Positions 35,035 through 45,164 are shown, numbered from the stretch's first letter. The stretch is DNA of 64,000 nt from an uncultured Gemmiger sp. (GCA_944382835.1 CALWNP010000002.1:42096-106095), one strand, 5' to 3'. Numbers and translations are program-made. The notes: generated from the sequence alone by a model not told the origin.

Positions 35035-36282
35035 TCAGGACTGGGTGACGGTGTAGGTGGCGGTCAGCGGGGCCACCATCTCGTTGTAGATGCCGTCGGT
35101 GCTGGTGTTGCCGTAGCTGTCGTTGTCGGTGAGGTCCACCCGGATGGTGCCGTCCGCCTCCTGCAGGAAGTTGACGTACTTCACCGCGTAGTAGAAGCTC
35201 ACCCCGTCGGGGCTGGCGGCATCGGCGGCGTCCACCTGGAAGACCTGGATCAGCTGGTTGCTGTACCCCCCACTGTCCTCCGACTTGGCCACCGCAAAGT
35301 AGCTGTTCAGCAGGGTGACCTTTTGCAGGACGGTCTGGTCGGTGTGGTTATAGACCTCGCCGGTGTAGGTTCCGTAGGCCGAGTCGCAGTAGTCTTTGGG
35401 GTTGGTGAGCAGCTTGGTGTCCATCACATCCCGGGACTGCTGGGTGACGGCGGCGATGGTGTCCTCATCCAGCTGGTCGTAGCTCTGGACATACTCGTCC
35501 AGCCCCTCCACCGTGTAGGTCTTGGAGGTCTCGGGCAGGTAGCGGCGCTGGTCCTCGGCGTTGTACTCGTTGTAGAGGGCGGTGACGGTGACGGTGTCCC
35601 CGTTGGACAGATCGCTGGAGGGTTCCACATTGTAGGAGATGGTCTTGACAAAGCTGTCCTGGGAATTGTTGGTGACCACCGCGGTGCCCCGGGGGGCGAT
35701 GCCCTCAAAGCTGACCTCCAGGTCGGCGAAGGCGTCGGCGGGGGTTCCCTCCTCCAGGCCGGAGACCTGGAAGTTGAGGCTGGTGTTGACCAGTTTGAGC
35801 TTCATCCGGTCGGCGATCTCCTCGTCATAGCGCAGCTCCACCGTGACGGTGTCCCCGTTGGTCAGCTCCTCGGTGGGGTTGGCGTTCACCTCCACCGAGG
35901 TTTCCAGGCTGATGGCGTCCATCCGGTCACCCCGGCCGGCCTCGTCCATGGCATTTTCCAGGGCGCTCCAGTCCACCGCCACCTGGGCGGAACCCTTGGT
36001 GTCCATGCCGCTGAAGGTGACCTGGACATAGTTCTTGAGGTCCAGGGTGTTGACCTTGTTGGCCAGGGCGAAGGCCACCAGGGCCACCAGCACCAGGACC
36101 ACCCCAATGCCGCCCCCCAGCTTGATGAGCAGCGACCGGGGCACCGCCCCGGCCGGGGTCTCCCCCGCTCCGCCGGAGGGCACGGCGGTCCCGCTCCCCT
36201 GCCCGGCTGCCTCCGCCTGGGCGCCGGGGCAGCTGCAGATCTCATTGTCCTCGAGTTTTTTGCCGCAATATTTACAGTACAT
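35035..36282 (-). CDS. Zinc-ribbon membrane protein, TcaA/YvbJ-like
   Basis: A 415-aa protein with an N-terminal zinc ribbon (CKYCGKKLEDNEICSC), a Gly/Ala/Pro-rich linker, one transmembrane helix (about 55-78) and a large extracellular beta-rich part. Repeated NGDTVTVELRY and NGDTVTVTALY segments mark two related outer domains. This architecture resembles TcaA/YvbJ cell-envelope stress proteins. The start at 36282 is set by AGGAGG upstream. It is the first gene of the operon that ends with the kinase/VWA/PP2C triad, so it may report an envelope signal to the cytoplasmic components. Confidence 0.78.
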   Translation of the reverse strand: MYCKYCGKKLEDNEICSCPGAQAEAAGQGSGTAVPSGGAGETPAGAVPRSLLIKLGGGIGVVLVLVALVAFALANKVNTLDLKNYVQVTFSGMDTKGSAQVAVDWSALENAMDEAGRGDRMDAISLETSVEVNANPTEELTNGDTVTVELRYDEEIADRMKLKLVNTSLNFQVSGLEEGTPADAFADLEVSFEGIAPRGTAVVTNNSQDSFVKTISYNVEPSSDLSNGDTVTVTALYNEYNAEDQRRYLPETSKTYTVEGLDEYVQSYDQLDEDTIAAVTQQSRDVMDTKLLTNPKDYCDSAYGTYTGEVYNHTDQTVLQKVTLLNSYFAVAKSEDSGGYSNQLIQVFQVDAADAASPDGVSFYYAVKYVNFLQEADGTIRVDLTDNDSYGNTSTDGIYNEMVAPLTATYTVTQS

Positions 36283-36365
36283 CTCTTGTCCTCCTGTACT
36301 TTTTCTCATGGGGAAACTGTCCTTTGTCCCGGCCAAAGAGCCGGAATGCCGCACAGTATGATTCT

Positions 36366-36393
36366 AGTATACGGGACCCCCAAAAAAAGGCAA
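36366..36393 (-). promoter_or_regulatory. Probable promoter of the triad operon
   Basis: On the minus strand, TTGCCT (36393-36388) and TATACT (36371-36366) are separated by 16 bases, about 85 bases upstream of the zinc-ribbon gene. The region 36283-36598 otherwise holds only this promoter and the terminator of the preceding operon. Confidence 0.55.
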
Positions 36394-36544
36394 GTATTTT
36401 TTCCAGCTTTTGGAAGTTTTGTGCAATGTTTTCGGGCATTTTGTCCAGGTTTCCCTCCTTTCGGCTGCCCGGACCCGGGGGTTCCGACACCCAATCAGTA
36501 GGGCCGCCCCAGAGCAAAGTTCACACCTCCCGCGGATTTTTTTG

Positions 36545-36578
36545 CAAAAAAATCAGCCCCCGTCCAAAGGACGGGGGC
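36545..36578 (-). terminator. Terminator after the DUF6171 gene
   Basis: A perfect 10-bp stem (GCCCCCGTCC/GGACGGGGGC, 36556-36578) with a 3-base loop. On the minus strand a T7 run follows (complement of 36545-36551). It closes the EFR1-DUF6171 operon before the triad promoter. Confidence 0.88.
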
Positions 36579-36598
36579 CGTGCCTGCCTGCGCAGGGG

Positions 36599-36868
36599 TT
36601 ACCAGCGGTCGGGCAGGGGACAGTGCATATCCAGGCGGGCGGCGCGCATCTCCACATAGCAGCCGCACTGCATGCAGGTAGCGTTGTCCAGCTGGTCGCA
36701 CCGGCGGCAGTGTTCCAGCCGGGCGGCGTAGAGGTCGTCGGGGGTGCGGCGGCGGGCGGGCAGGGAAGCCCGGTACCGCAGCACGCTCTGGTAGTAGTCA
36801 TTTTCCCCCGCCAGATCGGCCAGCAGACAGCGCCGGCAGCGTTTGGGGTTGGTGGATTCCTGGGCCAC
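36599..36868 (-). CDS. Small cysteine-rich protein, DUF6171-like
   Basis: An 89-aa protein with four Cys pairs: CRRC, CRRC, CMQC with a following GC, and a final C near MHCP. The pattern, with a middle DYYQSVLRYRASLP segment and ending CPLPDRW, matches the DUF6171 family of small putative zinc-binding proteins in Clostridia, from memory. The start is GTG at 36868 with a G-rich ribosome binding site 7 bases upstream. It follows the EFR1 gene by 13 bases and ends before a terminator. Function is unknown. Confidence 0.75.
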   Translation of the reverse strand: MAQESTNPKRCRRCLLADLAGENDYYQSVLRYRASLPARRRTPDDLYAARLEHCRRCDQLDNATCMQCGCYVEMRAARLDMHCPLPDRW

Positions 36869-36881
36869 GGGGCAGCCCCCC

Positions 36882-37655
36882 TTACAAAAAGAGTTCGGGC
36901 TGGCGGGGGGTGGCGGCGGTCTGGTTCAGGAAGGCGCCGATCCGTTCCAGGGCGGCAGGGGGGAGGCTGCGGGCGTGTTCGGGGCAGACCGAGACGCAGC
37001 GCATGCAGCCGATGCAGGCATCGGTGGTGGTTTCGGGGTTTTTGCGGGGGATGGCGCCCATGGGGCAGACGGCGGCGCAGCGGCCGCAGGCGGTGCAGGC
37101 GTCGCTGGTCAGGGGCGGGGCGCCGCGGCCGGGTTTGCGGTCATGGTAGGCTTCGCTCCCGGGGACCTGGATTTCGGACAGATCGGACAGGGAAGAGACC
37201 CCGGCCAGTTTTTGGGCGGCGTCCCGGCCAAAGCCGGCGGCGATGGCCAGGTCCTGGGCATCGGGGCGGCCGGCGGCGATGGTGCGGATGATGGAGTGCT
37301 CGGCCACGAAGGCGCCGGCCGCCGTGGTGACGAAGCCGCCCTGGCGCAGCAGGTCCCGCAGCTCAAAGAGGGCGTCCTCATAGGCGCGGTTGCCGTAGAC
37401 GGCCAAAGCCAGAGCGGGGCCGCCGGCACCGTGCAGCCCGGCCAGCCGCCGGGCCGCCGCCTCGGGCAGCCGCCCGCCGTACACCGGCATGGCGGCGAGG
37501 AAGAGGGCATCGGCGGGGATGGTCAAGTGGGGGGATTCCCGGCAGAGGTCGATGACCTGGACCGGCAGGCCGGTGGCCTGGGCGACGGCCCGGCCGATTT
37601 TTTCGGTGGTTCCGGTGGGGCTGAAAACAGCCAGTACGGTTTGCTGAAGCTGCAT
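36882..37655 (-). CDS. EFR1-family flavodoxin-ferredoxin fusion
   Basis: A 257-aa electron-transfer protein. The N-terminal flavodoxin-like half has the FMN phosphate loop FSPTGTTEKI (about 11-20). The C-terminal part has two 4Fe-4S motifs, CTACGRCAAVCP and CIGCMRCVSVCP. This is the EFR1-type architecture common in anaerobic Firmicutes. The redox partner is unknown. ATG 37655 has GGAGG upstream, and a near-consensus promoter lies 30-60 bases further. It is co-transcribed with the DUF6171 gene. Confidence 0.88.
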   Translation of the reverse strand: MQLQQTVLAVFSPTGTTEKIGRAVAQATGLPVQVIDLCRESPHLTIPADALFLAAMPVYGGRLPEAAARRLAGLHGAGGPALALAVYGNRAYEDALFELRDLLRQGGFVTTAAGAFVAEHSIIRTIAAGRPDAQDLAIAAGFGRDAAQKLAGVSSLSDLSEIQVPGSEAYHDRKPGRGAPPLTSDACTACGRCAAVCPMGAIPRKNPETTTDACIGCMRCVSVCPEHARSLPPAALERIGAFLNQTAATPRQPELFL

Positions 37656-37685
37656 AACGAAGTTCCTCCGTTGTTGTTTTGTTTC

Positions 37686-37714
37686 ACTTTATCGCTTTTT
37701 GGGCGATGTGTCAA
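37686..37714 (-). promoter_or_regulatory. Sigma-A promoter of the EFR1 gene
   Basis: On the minus strand, TTGACA (37714-37709), a 17-base spacer and TAAAGT (37691-37686). This is close to the vegetative consensus and lies about 31 bases before the EFR1 start codon. The repeat R1 begins just upstream. Confidence 0.8.
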
Positions 37715-37748
37715 TGTTGGGGGGGGGGAAACGGCTGCCAGCCGCTAG

Positions 37749-38412
37749 GCCCGACGGGGACCGTTGGCCCGGTGCCGCCGGTTGCGGGGTGGACCACCCC
37801 GAAGACGGGCCTCCCCCGAAGGCGTTCCTTTTTGTGACCAAAAAGGAACCGAAAAAGTCCCACCGGTTTCGAGGCGGTGGACGCACGACCAGGGCTAACG
37901 CCCTGGACTCCTTTTTGGGCCTGCCTAAAGACAGACCCAAAAAGCAAGGAAAACCTTTTTAAAAATCAAGGGCATCCGCCCTTGATAATCCTTCTCTACA
38001 AAAGAAAAGCCAGAAACAACAGGACAGGCGTGTGGCCTCTTGTTGTTTCTGGCTTTTTGGTTTATGTTGCAGTTTTCGGAAGTTTTTCTAAAACCCTTCC
38101 GCTAGGTTTGGATTCCGGTAACGGAGGAGCCTCCGTAGGTGGTGGATCATAGAGAAGGTTTGAAAAGGGCGAAGCCCTTTCTCTAATCCATTCCTTGCTC
38201 AAAGGGTCCGTCTGCGGTGGACCCTTTGAGGGGTCCAGGGTTGAAAACCCTGGTCGGGCGTCCACCGCCTCGAAACGGTGGAACTTTTTTCGGTTCCTTT
38301 TTTGGTTACAAAAAAGGAACGCTTTCGGCAGGATGCCGCCCTCGGGGTGGTCCACCCCGAAACCGGAAGTGAGAAACATCCGTCCCCCGACGGGCCCCGC
38401 GGCTGGCAGCCG
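37749..38412. repeat. Intergenic multi-hairpin repeat R1 (two inverted halves)
   Basis: A ~660-bp non-coding block made of a forward half (about 37750-38000) and a reverse-complement half (about 38140-38410) around a terminator hairpin. Each half contains the same nested palindromes: GTTCCTTTTTG/CAAAAAGGAAC, CCACCG/CGGTGG, CCAGGG/CCCTGG and CAAGGGC/GCCCTTG-type stems. Related copies occur at 46253, 47563, 56508 and 63530. It starts within a few bases of the 3' end of the transglutaminase/DUF4214 gene. Short frames inside it are not genes. Confidence 0.85.
38005..38060. terminator. Central bidirectional terminator hairpin of R1
   Basis: A perfect 17-bp inverted repeat, AAAAGCCAGAAACAACA (38005-38021) and TGTTGTTTCTGGCTTTT (38041-38057), flanked by T and A runs. 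The same hairpin lies at the centre of R4 and R5, so it is part of the repeat family. Confidence 0.8.
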
Positions 38413-38415
38413 CCC

Positions 38416-40242
38416 TTACCCCCGGACGATGCCGTAACTCTGGCAAATCTTGGTAAACTCGTCGCTCCCGACGAATCCATCAAAAATCTGCTGCCGGCTG
38501 ACCCCCTGGGCCAGCTGACTGGTCCAGTTCGCCTTGCCGGTGGGGTCGGCACTCCGGCCCAGGAAGGCCTTGTAGAGGTACTCCACATAGGTGGCGTTGT
38601 CGTAGTTCTTGCCCTGGAACTCGTCCGAGAAGATGAACCCGAACGCCACATCACGGCCGCTGTTGGCGTGGCTCCACAGCTGGTTGGTCCAGTTCTTCAG
38701 GCCGCTGGAATCCGGCTTGCGGTCCAGGCAGATCTCATACAGCCGGGTCACGAATCCGGTCACGCCGTCCTGCTTCCCGCAGACGCTGCAGCTGCCGGTG
38801 GGCACCGTGCCGTACTGGGGGATGGCGATGGGGTCGCCCAGCACAATGCCGTACTCCCGGCAGATTGCCTTGAACTCATCGCTCTGGGAGAAGCCGTTGA
38901 AGATCTCCTCCCGGGTCTTGCCGCTCTCCAGCTGGCTCACCCAGTTGGCTAGGCCGGAACTGTCGGACTCCCGGCCCAGGAAGGCCCGGTAGAGCTGCTT
39001 GACATAGTCCTCGTTGCAGAAATTCTTGCCCTTGAACTCGTTGGAGAAGACAAAGCCGTAGGCCACCTGGGCCCCCGAGGCGGTGTGGGCCTTCAGCTGG
39101 CCCACCCAGTTGGCCATCCCGGCGCTGTCGGGGCTGCGGTCCAGGCAGACCTGATACAGCCGGGTCACAAAGCCCTCCACACCGGTGCCGTAGCCGGGCT
39201 TAGTGCTGGGGGTGGGGGTGGGGGTGGAGCCGCCGGTCAGGTTGGCATAGCTGTACCGGGTGCCGTAGGCGGTGGGCAGCAGGGGATTGGTGTCGGCGTT
39301 GTCCCGGCTGCCGCCGTGGGCCTTGGTCATGGCCTCGGTGGTCAGGTTGAAGTATGTATGGCGCAGCTGGTTGCCGCTGTCGTCAAAGGTCACGTCGGTT
39401 TCATACCAGTCGCCGTCCAGCAGCACCAAGTTCCAGGCGTGGTTCAGGGCATGGCTGCTGACCATGGAGGCCTGGATGCCGCAGCGGCCCAGCAGGTAGA
39501 GATAGGCTTTGGCGTAGCCGTCGCAGACCGCCGTGCCCTTGACCAGGGCGTTGTAGGCGGTGTGCTGTTCGTAGCCCACGCTGTCGGCGGCGCCGTTGTA
39601 GTCGTAGGTCACGGCGGCGGCCAGGGCGTCGTGGAGGCGCAGGGCGGTCATGGCGGCGCTGCCCGAGGTATCCACCTGGGAGAGCACCCGGTTGGCGGCA
39701 TCCTCAAAGGCCTTCTGGGCCTGGGCCAGCTGGGCGGCGGTGGTGTACCACCGGGCCGTCTTGGACATGCCCACGCCCACCAGCTGGCGGGCGCCGTTGT
39801 AGTACAGGGTGTACCGGCCGCCGTGCCAGAAGACCTCGGGGTGGTCGGTCATGGCGGCGACCACACCCAGGATGGCATCCTCCTTGCTGAGGTTGAGGGA
39901 GGCGTCCACCGTTCCCATGCCGCAGTTGACCACATCCTGGCAGGCGACCAGGAAAGCGCGGTAGGCCGCCTTCTGGTTGTTGTTCAGCAGGTTGTAGAGC
40001 ACCCCGTTCTCGGCGTTGGCGGCATAGACCGTCGCCGCACCTTCGTCCGCCTCGGGCACGGGGTTGTCGGCGTCCACCACCGCTTCTTCGGGTTCGGGCA
40101 GCTGCCAGATGCTGGTGGTGAGCGGGGTGTCGGCGGATTCCGCCTCCTCGGCCCCGGCGGCGGGCAGCAGCAGCCCGCCCAGCAGCGCCAGGGTCAGAAA
40201 CAGCGCCAGCAGACGGCGGGTGAGGGATTGTGTCTTGTGCAT
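38416..40242 (-). CDS. Secreted transglutaminase-like protein with four DUF4214 repeats
   Basis: A 608-aa protein with a signal peptide (LLALFLTLALLGGLLLPAAGAEE). A transglutaminase-like cysteine protease fold spans ~80-330: Cys in GTAVCDGYAKAY, His in NHAWNL and Asp in ETDVTFDD. A TPTPTPS linker follows. The C-terminal part has four DUF4214-type units arranged as two near-identical pairs, each starting GFVTRLY, with cysteines and GxxNWxxQL motifs. DUF4214 is usually found in surface proteins. It lies 20 bases after the FdtA-like gene in the glycan operon. No LPXTG anchor is present, so it may be held by sugar binding or be released. Confidence 0.85.
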   Translation of the reverse strand: MHKTQSLTRRLLALFLTLALLGGLLLPAAGAEEAESADTPLTTSIWQLPEPEEAVVDADNPVPEADEGAATVYAANAENGVLYNLLNNNQKAAYRAFLVACQDVVNCGMGTVDASLNLSKEDAILGVVAAMTDHPEVFWHGGRYTLYYNGARQLVGVGMSKTARWYTTAAQLAQAQKAFEDAANRVLSQVDTSGSAAMTALRLHDALAAAVTYDYNGAADSVGYEQHTAYNALVKGTAVCDGYAKAYLYLLGRCGIQASMVSSHALNHAWNLVLLDGDWYETDVTFDDSGNQLRHTYFNLTTEAMTKAHGGSRDNADTNPLLPTAYGTRYSYANLTGGSTPTPTPSTKPGYGTGVEGFVTRLYQVCLDRSPDSAGMANWVGQLKAHTASGAQVAYGFVFSNEFKGKNFCNEDYVKQLYRAFLGRESDSSGLANWVSQLESGKTREEIFNGFSQSDEFKAICREYGIVLGDPIAIPQYGTVPTGSCSVCGKQDGVTGFVTRLYEICLDRKPDSSGLKNWTNQLWSHANSGRDVAFGFIFSDEFQGKNYDNATYVEYLYKAFLGRSADPTGKANWTSQLAQGVSRQQIFDGFVGSDEFTKICQSYGIVRG

Positions 40243-40263
40243 GGGAAAAACCTCCTTGCGGCC

Positions 40264-40710
40264 TTAGGGTTTCGCTGCCTCGGGCTGGCCTTCGGCCCGG
40301 GCATGGATCTCGGCTTCAAACTCGTCGAAATCCCGGATATACTCGGTTTCGTCATAGTGTTCGCTGGCCAGGCAGAGAAGGACCGCGTCGGGGCTGAAAT
40401 CATACATCTCCTTCCAGACCATGGTGGGAATGTAGACCCCGGTGCGGGGCCGGTTGAGGCTGAAGACCACCTCGTTGCCCAACCCGTCCATCACCTTGAC
40501 CTTGCTGCGCCCCGCCACGTTGATGAGGACAAACTCACTGTGGCGGTTGGCGTGCTGGCCCCGGATGATGTCGGGGTCGGAGCCGTAGATGTAAAAGACC
40601 CGCTGGATGGCAAAGGGGATGTCCCGTTCTCCCTCCACCACCACCAGGTTGCCGCGCTCGTCGCCGTGCTCGGCAAATTCGATGAAGTAGGCACTGCTGG
40701 GGTTTTCCAT
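40264..40710 (-). CDS. Sugar 3,4-ketoisomerase, FdtA/QdtA-like cupin
   Basis: A 148-aa WxcM/FdtA-family cupin. These enzymes isomerise dTDP-4-keto-6-deoxyglucose to the 3-keto form before amination. Landmarks are HGDERGNLVVVEG near the N-terminus and the GQHANRHSEFVL metal-free cupin core. It lies 13 bases after the FdtB-like aminotransferase, the usual partner. Genes for dTDP-glucose synthesis are not in the window. Whether the product is dTDP-Fuc3N or Qui3N-like cannot be decided from sequence. Confidence 0.85.
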   Translation of the reverse strand: MENPSSAYFIEFAEHGDERGNLVVVEGERDIPFAIQRVFYIYGSDPDIIRGQHANRHSEFVLINVAGRSKVKVMDGLGNEVVFSLNRPRTGVYIPTMVWKEMYDFSPDAVLLCLASEHYDETEYIRDFDEFEAEIHARAEGQPEAAKP

Positions 40711-40723
40711 GGCGGTTCTCCTT

Positions 40724-41824
40724 TCAGGGCCGGAAGGCGTTGATGGCCTGGATGACGGTGTCCTGCTCGGCCTGGGTCATGCCGTTGTACATGGGCAGGC
40801 TGAGCACCTCGTCGGCGTAGCGCTCGGCGATGGGGAAGTCCCCTTTGTGATGGCCCAGGTACTGGTAGGCCTGGGAGAGGTGGGGCGGGATGGGGTAGTG
40901 GATGATGGTGCCGATGCCTTTTTCCTTGAGGTAGGCGGCCATGGCGTCCCGGCAGCCGGGCAGGTGCACCACATACTGGTGCCAGCTGGAATCGGCCCCG
41001 GGGCGGATTTTGGGGTGCCGGAGGCAGGGGTTGGTGAGCAGGGCGTCGTACCGGGCGGCCAGGCGGCAGCGCTCGGCGTTGAACTCCTCCAGATGCCGCA
41101 GCTTGACTCGAAGCAGCCCGGCCTGGAGCTCATCCAGCCGGCTGTTGGCCCCCACCACCTCGTTCTGGTAGCGCACCCGGCTGCCGTAGTTGCGGAAGAC
41201 CCGGCAGCGGTCGGCGATGTCGGGGTCGTTGGTGGTGATGCACCCGGCATCCCCGAAGGCGCCGCAGCCCTTGGTGGGGTAGAAGCTGAAGCAGCCGATG
41301 TCCCCGATGGAGCCCACCACCCGGCCTTTCCAGTGGTTGCCGTGGCTCTGGGCGCAGTCCTCCACCACCTTGAGGTTGTGGCGGCGGGCCACCTGGCCGA
41401 TCACATCCATATCACAGCTCTGGCCGTAGAGGTGCACCGCCAGGATGGCCTTGGTGCGGGGGGTGACGGCGGCCTCGATGCGGTCGGCGTCGATGTTGTC
41501 GTACTGGTCCGGCTCCACAAAGACCGGGGTGGCCCCGTTGATGGTGATGCCCATGACACAGGCGATGTAGGCGTTGGCCGAGACGATGACCTCGTCCCCG
41601 GCGCCGATGCCCAGCAGGTGGAAGGCGATCCAGAGGGAGTCCAGCCCGCTGGCCAGCCCCACACAGTATTTGGCGCCGGTCATGGCGGCCCACTCGGTTT
41701 CAAAGGCCTCCACCTCCCGGCCCAGGATATACCAGCCGCTGCGCAGCACCTCCAGGGCCTTGGCCTCGTATTCCGGGGCGTGCAGGTCGTACTGGCGTTT
41801 GAGATCATTGGCAAGGATCCCCAT
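40724..41824 (-). CDS. PLP-dependent sugar aminotransferase, FdtB/DegT-like
   Basis: A 366-aa DegT/DnrJ/EryC1/StrS aminotransferase. The PLP Lys is in [14 protein letters not shown] at about 185; [10 protein letters not shown] and [12 protein letters not shown]-type regions are typical. With the FdtA-like isomerase it should make a dTDP-3-amino-3,6-dideoxyhexose. The start at 41824 has AAGGAGG upstream. It lies 16 bases after the glycosyltransferase stop. No N-acyltransferase gene is present in this cluster, so the amino sugar may be left free or be acylated by an enzyme encoded elsewhere. Confidence 0.88.
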   Translation of the reverse strand: MGILANDLKRQYDLHAPEYEAKALEVLRSGWYILGREVEAFETEWAAMTGAKYCVGLASGLDSLWIAFHLLGIGAGDEVIVSANAYIACVMGITINGATPVFVEPDQYDNIDADRIEAAVTPRTKAILAVHLYGQSCDMDVIGQVARRHNLKVVEDCAQSHGNHWKGRVVGSIGDIGCFSFYPTKGCGAFGDAGCITTNDPDIADRCRVFRNYGSRVRYQNEVVGANSRLDELQAGLLRVKLRHLEEFNAERCRLAARYDALLTNPCLRHPKIRPGADSSWHQYVVHLPGCRDAMAAYLKEKGIGTIIHYPIPPHLSQAYQYLGHHKGDFPIAERYADEVLSLPMYNGMTQAEQDTVIQAINAFRP

Positions 41825-41840
41825 GGGTTCCTCCTTTCGG

Positions 41841-44800
41841 TTACTGGGCGTCGCCGTAGGTGGCCGGGACATCCCCCAGCCAGCGCAGCGCCACCTTCAG
41901 GTTGGACAGCCGGGCGTTGACCCCGGCCTCCACATTCACGGTCAGTTCCTGTTTGCCGTCCAGCACCAGGTTGTAGGGGCTGTAAGCGGTATCGGTGCGG
42001 TCCTCGCCCATCTCCATGGGGCTGCGTCCCAGGCTGACCCCGTCCACGCTCACCTCCAGGGCGCCGTAGTTGCCGGTGAGGACGTTGTCAAACTTGGCCT
42101 CCACCATGATATAGTACCGGCCGGCGGGGGGCACCGCGCTGACGGTGCCGGCATCCTGGGCCGCGCCGTCCACAAAGTAGCGCAGGTCCACGCTGTACCC
42201 GTCGCTCATCAGGGTACCGCCGTGGCCGGTGAACTCGTTGGCAATGCCGCTGTCGGTGGGCAGCAGGACGGTGTAGTCCCCCAGCCGCTCGGCAATCACA
42301 TAGCTGCCCAGCAGCATATAGATGGTTTCCCGGCGGTCGGTGGGCACCAGAAGGATGCCCGGCTGATCCCGCAGCACCGAGGCATCGCTGATCAGCGAGA
42401 TGCTCCGGTCGGGGAAGGCACGGCGCAGTTCCTCCACGCTGGCCCGCTCCACCTGGCTCTCCTTGGGCAGCACATAGACGGGGCGGTACTCGTAGTCCAG
42501 CTCCAGCAGGCGGCCCAGCTGGTCCATCTCGGTGGTGTCGTCGGTGAGCACCTCGCCCACCTCGCCCACCCGGGAGTAGGTGATCTCATGGAGGGTCAGG
42601 GTGCTGCCCGCCTCGGCCTTGAGCTGGAACTGGATGCCGTCCAGGTTCTGGTCCAGCATCGAGGTGAGGGTAAACCGCATCCGGGTGCGCACCCCGTCGG
42701 CAAAGTCGCTTTCCTTGATGGCCACATCCCGCAGCCGGCGGCCGCTGCCGTCCAGGACATAGAAATCTCCCCGGGTGTTGCCGCCGCCGTTGGCGGTGAC
42801 GGTGAAGGTGATCTCATAGGCGCCCGCCGGCAGGTCGATGGGGGCGGTGTGGAGCACCAGCCCCCCGCCGCCGTTGGAGCTGATCTCCACCGGCAGGGTG
42901 GTGACGCTGGCGCCGTCTTCATTCCGGCTGTACCCCGGTACGCACTCCTTGAAGTGGATGCCGGCGTTGGCGTCGTCGCCGTCCCCGGCCTTGACCACCT
43001 TGGCGTCCTTGGGCAGGACGGCGGTTTCGTCGTAATAGAGGGGCAGGGAATCCGCCCAGCCGGTGAGCAGATCCATCTTCTGCGCCAGCTCCAGCCAGCC
43101 GGAACCCGGCGCGGCGTAGAGGGTGAAGAGGTCGTTGGTGATCAGGGCGATGCACCGCTCGGCCACCGCCTCCTCGGCGGGGGAATCCGCCGAGATCACA
43201 TAGAGGGCCTCGGGGTCCAGCTCGGCGGCCCGGAACTCCGCCTCGCTGATCCGGTCCATCCGGGTGTCCGGCATCCGGAGCTGGAGATAGGCAGCGTCCA
43301 GGTTGCCCTGTTCCTGGGCCTCGTTTTTCTGGACCCAGACCAGGTGGGAGGGGTTGGCGCCCTTCTGCTCGCAGAGTTCCCAGACCTGGTCCATGACGGT
43401 GGAGACCTTCTTCTGGGTGGTGGAGAAGGAGCTCTGGCAGCAGATGCCCCAGATCCAGAATCCGGCGCAGACCAGCACCGGCAGCAGAATCCGCAGCATG
43501 GGGCGGGCCACCTTGGTCACCGCCACCCGCCGGGGGGAGGCATCCTCCAGAAAGACCCCGTGGGCGAAGGCATACTGCAGCGCCCAGGCGATGAGGAAGG
43601 CAGCGCCGGTCACCACCAGGACAAAGTAGACAAACTGCGGGGTCTCCTGGTGGAGCTCGTTGAAATGCCGCCAGGTGGTCACGCAGAGGAAGTTGAAGTT
43701 TTCGGCGCCGGCCGCGTCAATCCGGATCAGCTCGGCGTTGGTGAAGGCAGCCAACAGGGCGGCCACTCCGCAGCAGCCCACCGCCTGGCCCAGGCCCACC
43801 CGGCCCAGCAGCAGCAGCGCCAGCCCGATGGCGATGAGAGGCCCGAAGGCGAACTCCATATACCGGCCATAGACCAGCACATCCAGACGGCTGGCATTGC
43901 GCATGGCGATGACGTTGACCATATAGGTGCCGCCGAAGGAGAGCAGCAGAAAGACCGAGGGCAGCTTGCGGGGGTTGAACCGCCGCAGCCCGCCCCGGGC
44001 CCACTGCCAAAGGGCGGTGAAGAAATCGGCAAAGAGCAGCCGCAGGGTGACCAGACCCAGCATCAGGGTACTGCTGGCCAGGTAGAACATCTTGCCGCAG
44101 GCGCTGTAAAAGAGCGAACGCCAGCCCTCGGGGGTGGAGAAGGCGCCGAACATATTGCCCACCTGGCTGCCGTAGTCGTTGGTGCCGGCGTAGAGGGTGC
44201 TGACATAGACGGTGTTGTTGTACCACATCTTGATCAGGTTCTGCACCAGCAGAAAGACCACAAAGCTGAGGAAGAAGACCAGGACCTGCTTCCAGTCCAT
44301 CCGCTGGGCGGCCCAGAAGAGCAGCACCGTCATCACCAGGGCGATGAGCACCCCCAGGGTGCGCAGGTGGACCATATACAGGTAGCCGCCGGCCAGGGCC
44401 AGCCCCACGATGGTGGGGAAGGTGGGCTTTTCCAGCAGCCGCAGCACCAGGGCAAAGACCAGCCAGTAGACCAGGTAGAGCAGCGTTTCACTCCAGGCCC
44501 CCTGGGCCTGGACCAGGTTGTTGGTGTAGAGGGTGGTGGCTGCCGAGACCAGCAGCGCCCCCACCGGGGGCAGGGCGGAGAAGAGCCGCCGCAGGCAGCG
44601 GTAGGTCAGCCCGAAGGCCCCGAAGAGGAACAAGATATTGAGCACCAGGGCGGCCTTGTACATCACCGCCATGGGCAGGCCCAGCCAGAACAGCGGGACC
44701 AGGAAAAAGCTGTATCCGTAGCCGTAGTAGGGGATGACGCTGAGCACGGCATGCCAGTCCCGCCCGGCCAGGGTGGCCGCGTTGCCCCAGTAGCCCATCT

Positions 44801-45164
44801 CGTCGGCCATGACCACCGGCCCTTCGGCAAAGGGGATGGTCCAGCCGGCGGCCACCGCAATGACCAGCAGGCAGAGCGCCGTCACCGCCCCAAAGATCCG
44901 GGGAGAGACCAGACGGCTGGCCGGGGTCACATTGACCAGCGGCCGGACGGTGCGCACCTTGCGGGCTGCACTGCCGGACGCTCCGGCCGGCGGGGCATCG
45001 TCCGGGGCAGCCTCGGGGGATTCCTCCGGGGCGGCCGGGTCAGGCTGTGTGGCGTCGGATGCCGGGGACGGCTGGGCGGCCTCGTCGGCCCGCACCTCGT
45101 CGGCGGGTTCCCGGGTTTGGGGCGCAGCGGCCCCATCGGTGGTTTTTTTGCGGTTGATAAACAC
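41841..45164 (-). CDS. Large GT-C type membrane glycosyltransferase-like protein
   Basis: An 1107-aa protein. Residues ~1-75 are cytoplasmic, acidic and rich in Ala/Pro. About ten to twelve membrane segments span ~80-590, with the first outer loop carrying [18 protein letters not shown], like the DE motif of GT39/ArnT-type enzymes. The last ~500 residues are extracellular and beta-rich. It probably transfers a sugar from a lipid carrier to a surface acceptor. A GTG start at 45164 is preceded by AAAGGAG. A strong promoter lies ~75 bases upstream. Followed by the amino-sugar genes, so it may use their product. Confidence 0.78.
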   Translation of the reverse strand: MFINRKKTTDGAAAPQTREPADEVRADEAAQPSPASDATQPDPAAPEESPEAAPDDAPPAGASGSAARKVRTVRPLVNVTPASRLVSPRIFGAVTALCLLVIAVAAGWTIPFAEGPVVMADEMGYWGNAATLAGRDWHAVLSVIPYYGYGYSFFLVPLFWLGLPMAVMYKAALVLNILFLFGAFGLTYRCLRRLFSALPPVGALLVSAATTLYTNNLVQAQGAWSETLLYLVYWLVFALVLRLLEKPTFPTIVGLALAGGYLYMVHLRTLGVLIALVMTVLLFWAAQRMDWKQVLVFFLSFVVFLLVQNLIKMWYNNTVYVSTLYAGTNDYGSQVGNMFGAFSTPEGWRSLFYSACGKMFYLASSTLMLGLVTLRLLFADFFTALWQWARGGLRRFNPRKLPSVFLLLSFGGTYMVNVIAMRNASRLDVLVYGRYMEFAFGPLIAIGLALLLLGRVGLGQAVGCCGVAALLAAFTNAELIRIDAAGAENFNFLCVTTWRHFNELHQETPQFVYFVLVVTGAAFLIAWALQYAFAHGVFLEDASPRRVAVTKVARPMLRILLPVLVCAGFWIWGICCQSSFSTTQKKVSTVMDQVWELCEQKGANPSHLVWVQKNEAQEQGNLDAAYLQLRMPDTRMDRISEAEFRAAELDPEALYVISADSPAEEAVAERCIALITNDLFTLYAAPGSGWLELAQKMDLLTGWADSLPLYYDETAVLPKDAKVVKAGDGDDANAGIHFKECVPGYSRNEDGASVTTLPVEISSNGGGGLVLHTAPIDLPAGAYEITFTVTANGGGNTRGDFYVLDGSGRRLRDVAIKESDFADGVRTRMRFTLTSMLDQNLDGIQFQLKAEAGSTLTLHEITYSRVGEVGEVLTDDTTEMDQLGRLLELDYEYRPVYVLPKESQVERASVEELRRAFPDRSISLISDASVLRDQPGILLVPTDRRETIYMLLGSYVIAERLGDYTVLLPTDSGIANEFTGHGGTLMSDGYSVDLRYFVDGAAQDAGTVSAVPPAGRYYIMVEAKFDNVLTGNYGALEVSVDGVSLGRSPMEMGEDRTDTAYSPYNLVLDGKQELTVNVEAGVNARLSNLKVALRWLGDVPATYGDAQ

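Noticed and set aside
37749-38412. CRISPR array
   Set aside because: The repeats are nested palindromes, not short direct repeats with unique spacers, and no cas genes are present.
37699-38437. Short open frames inside the intergenic repeats (also at 46237-46587, 47613-47926, 56443-56712, 63237-63734)
   Set aside because: They follow palindromic repeat sequence on both strands, differ between copies and lack ribosome binding sites.
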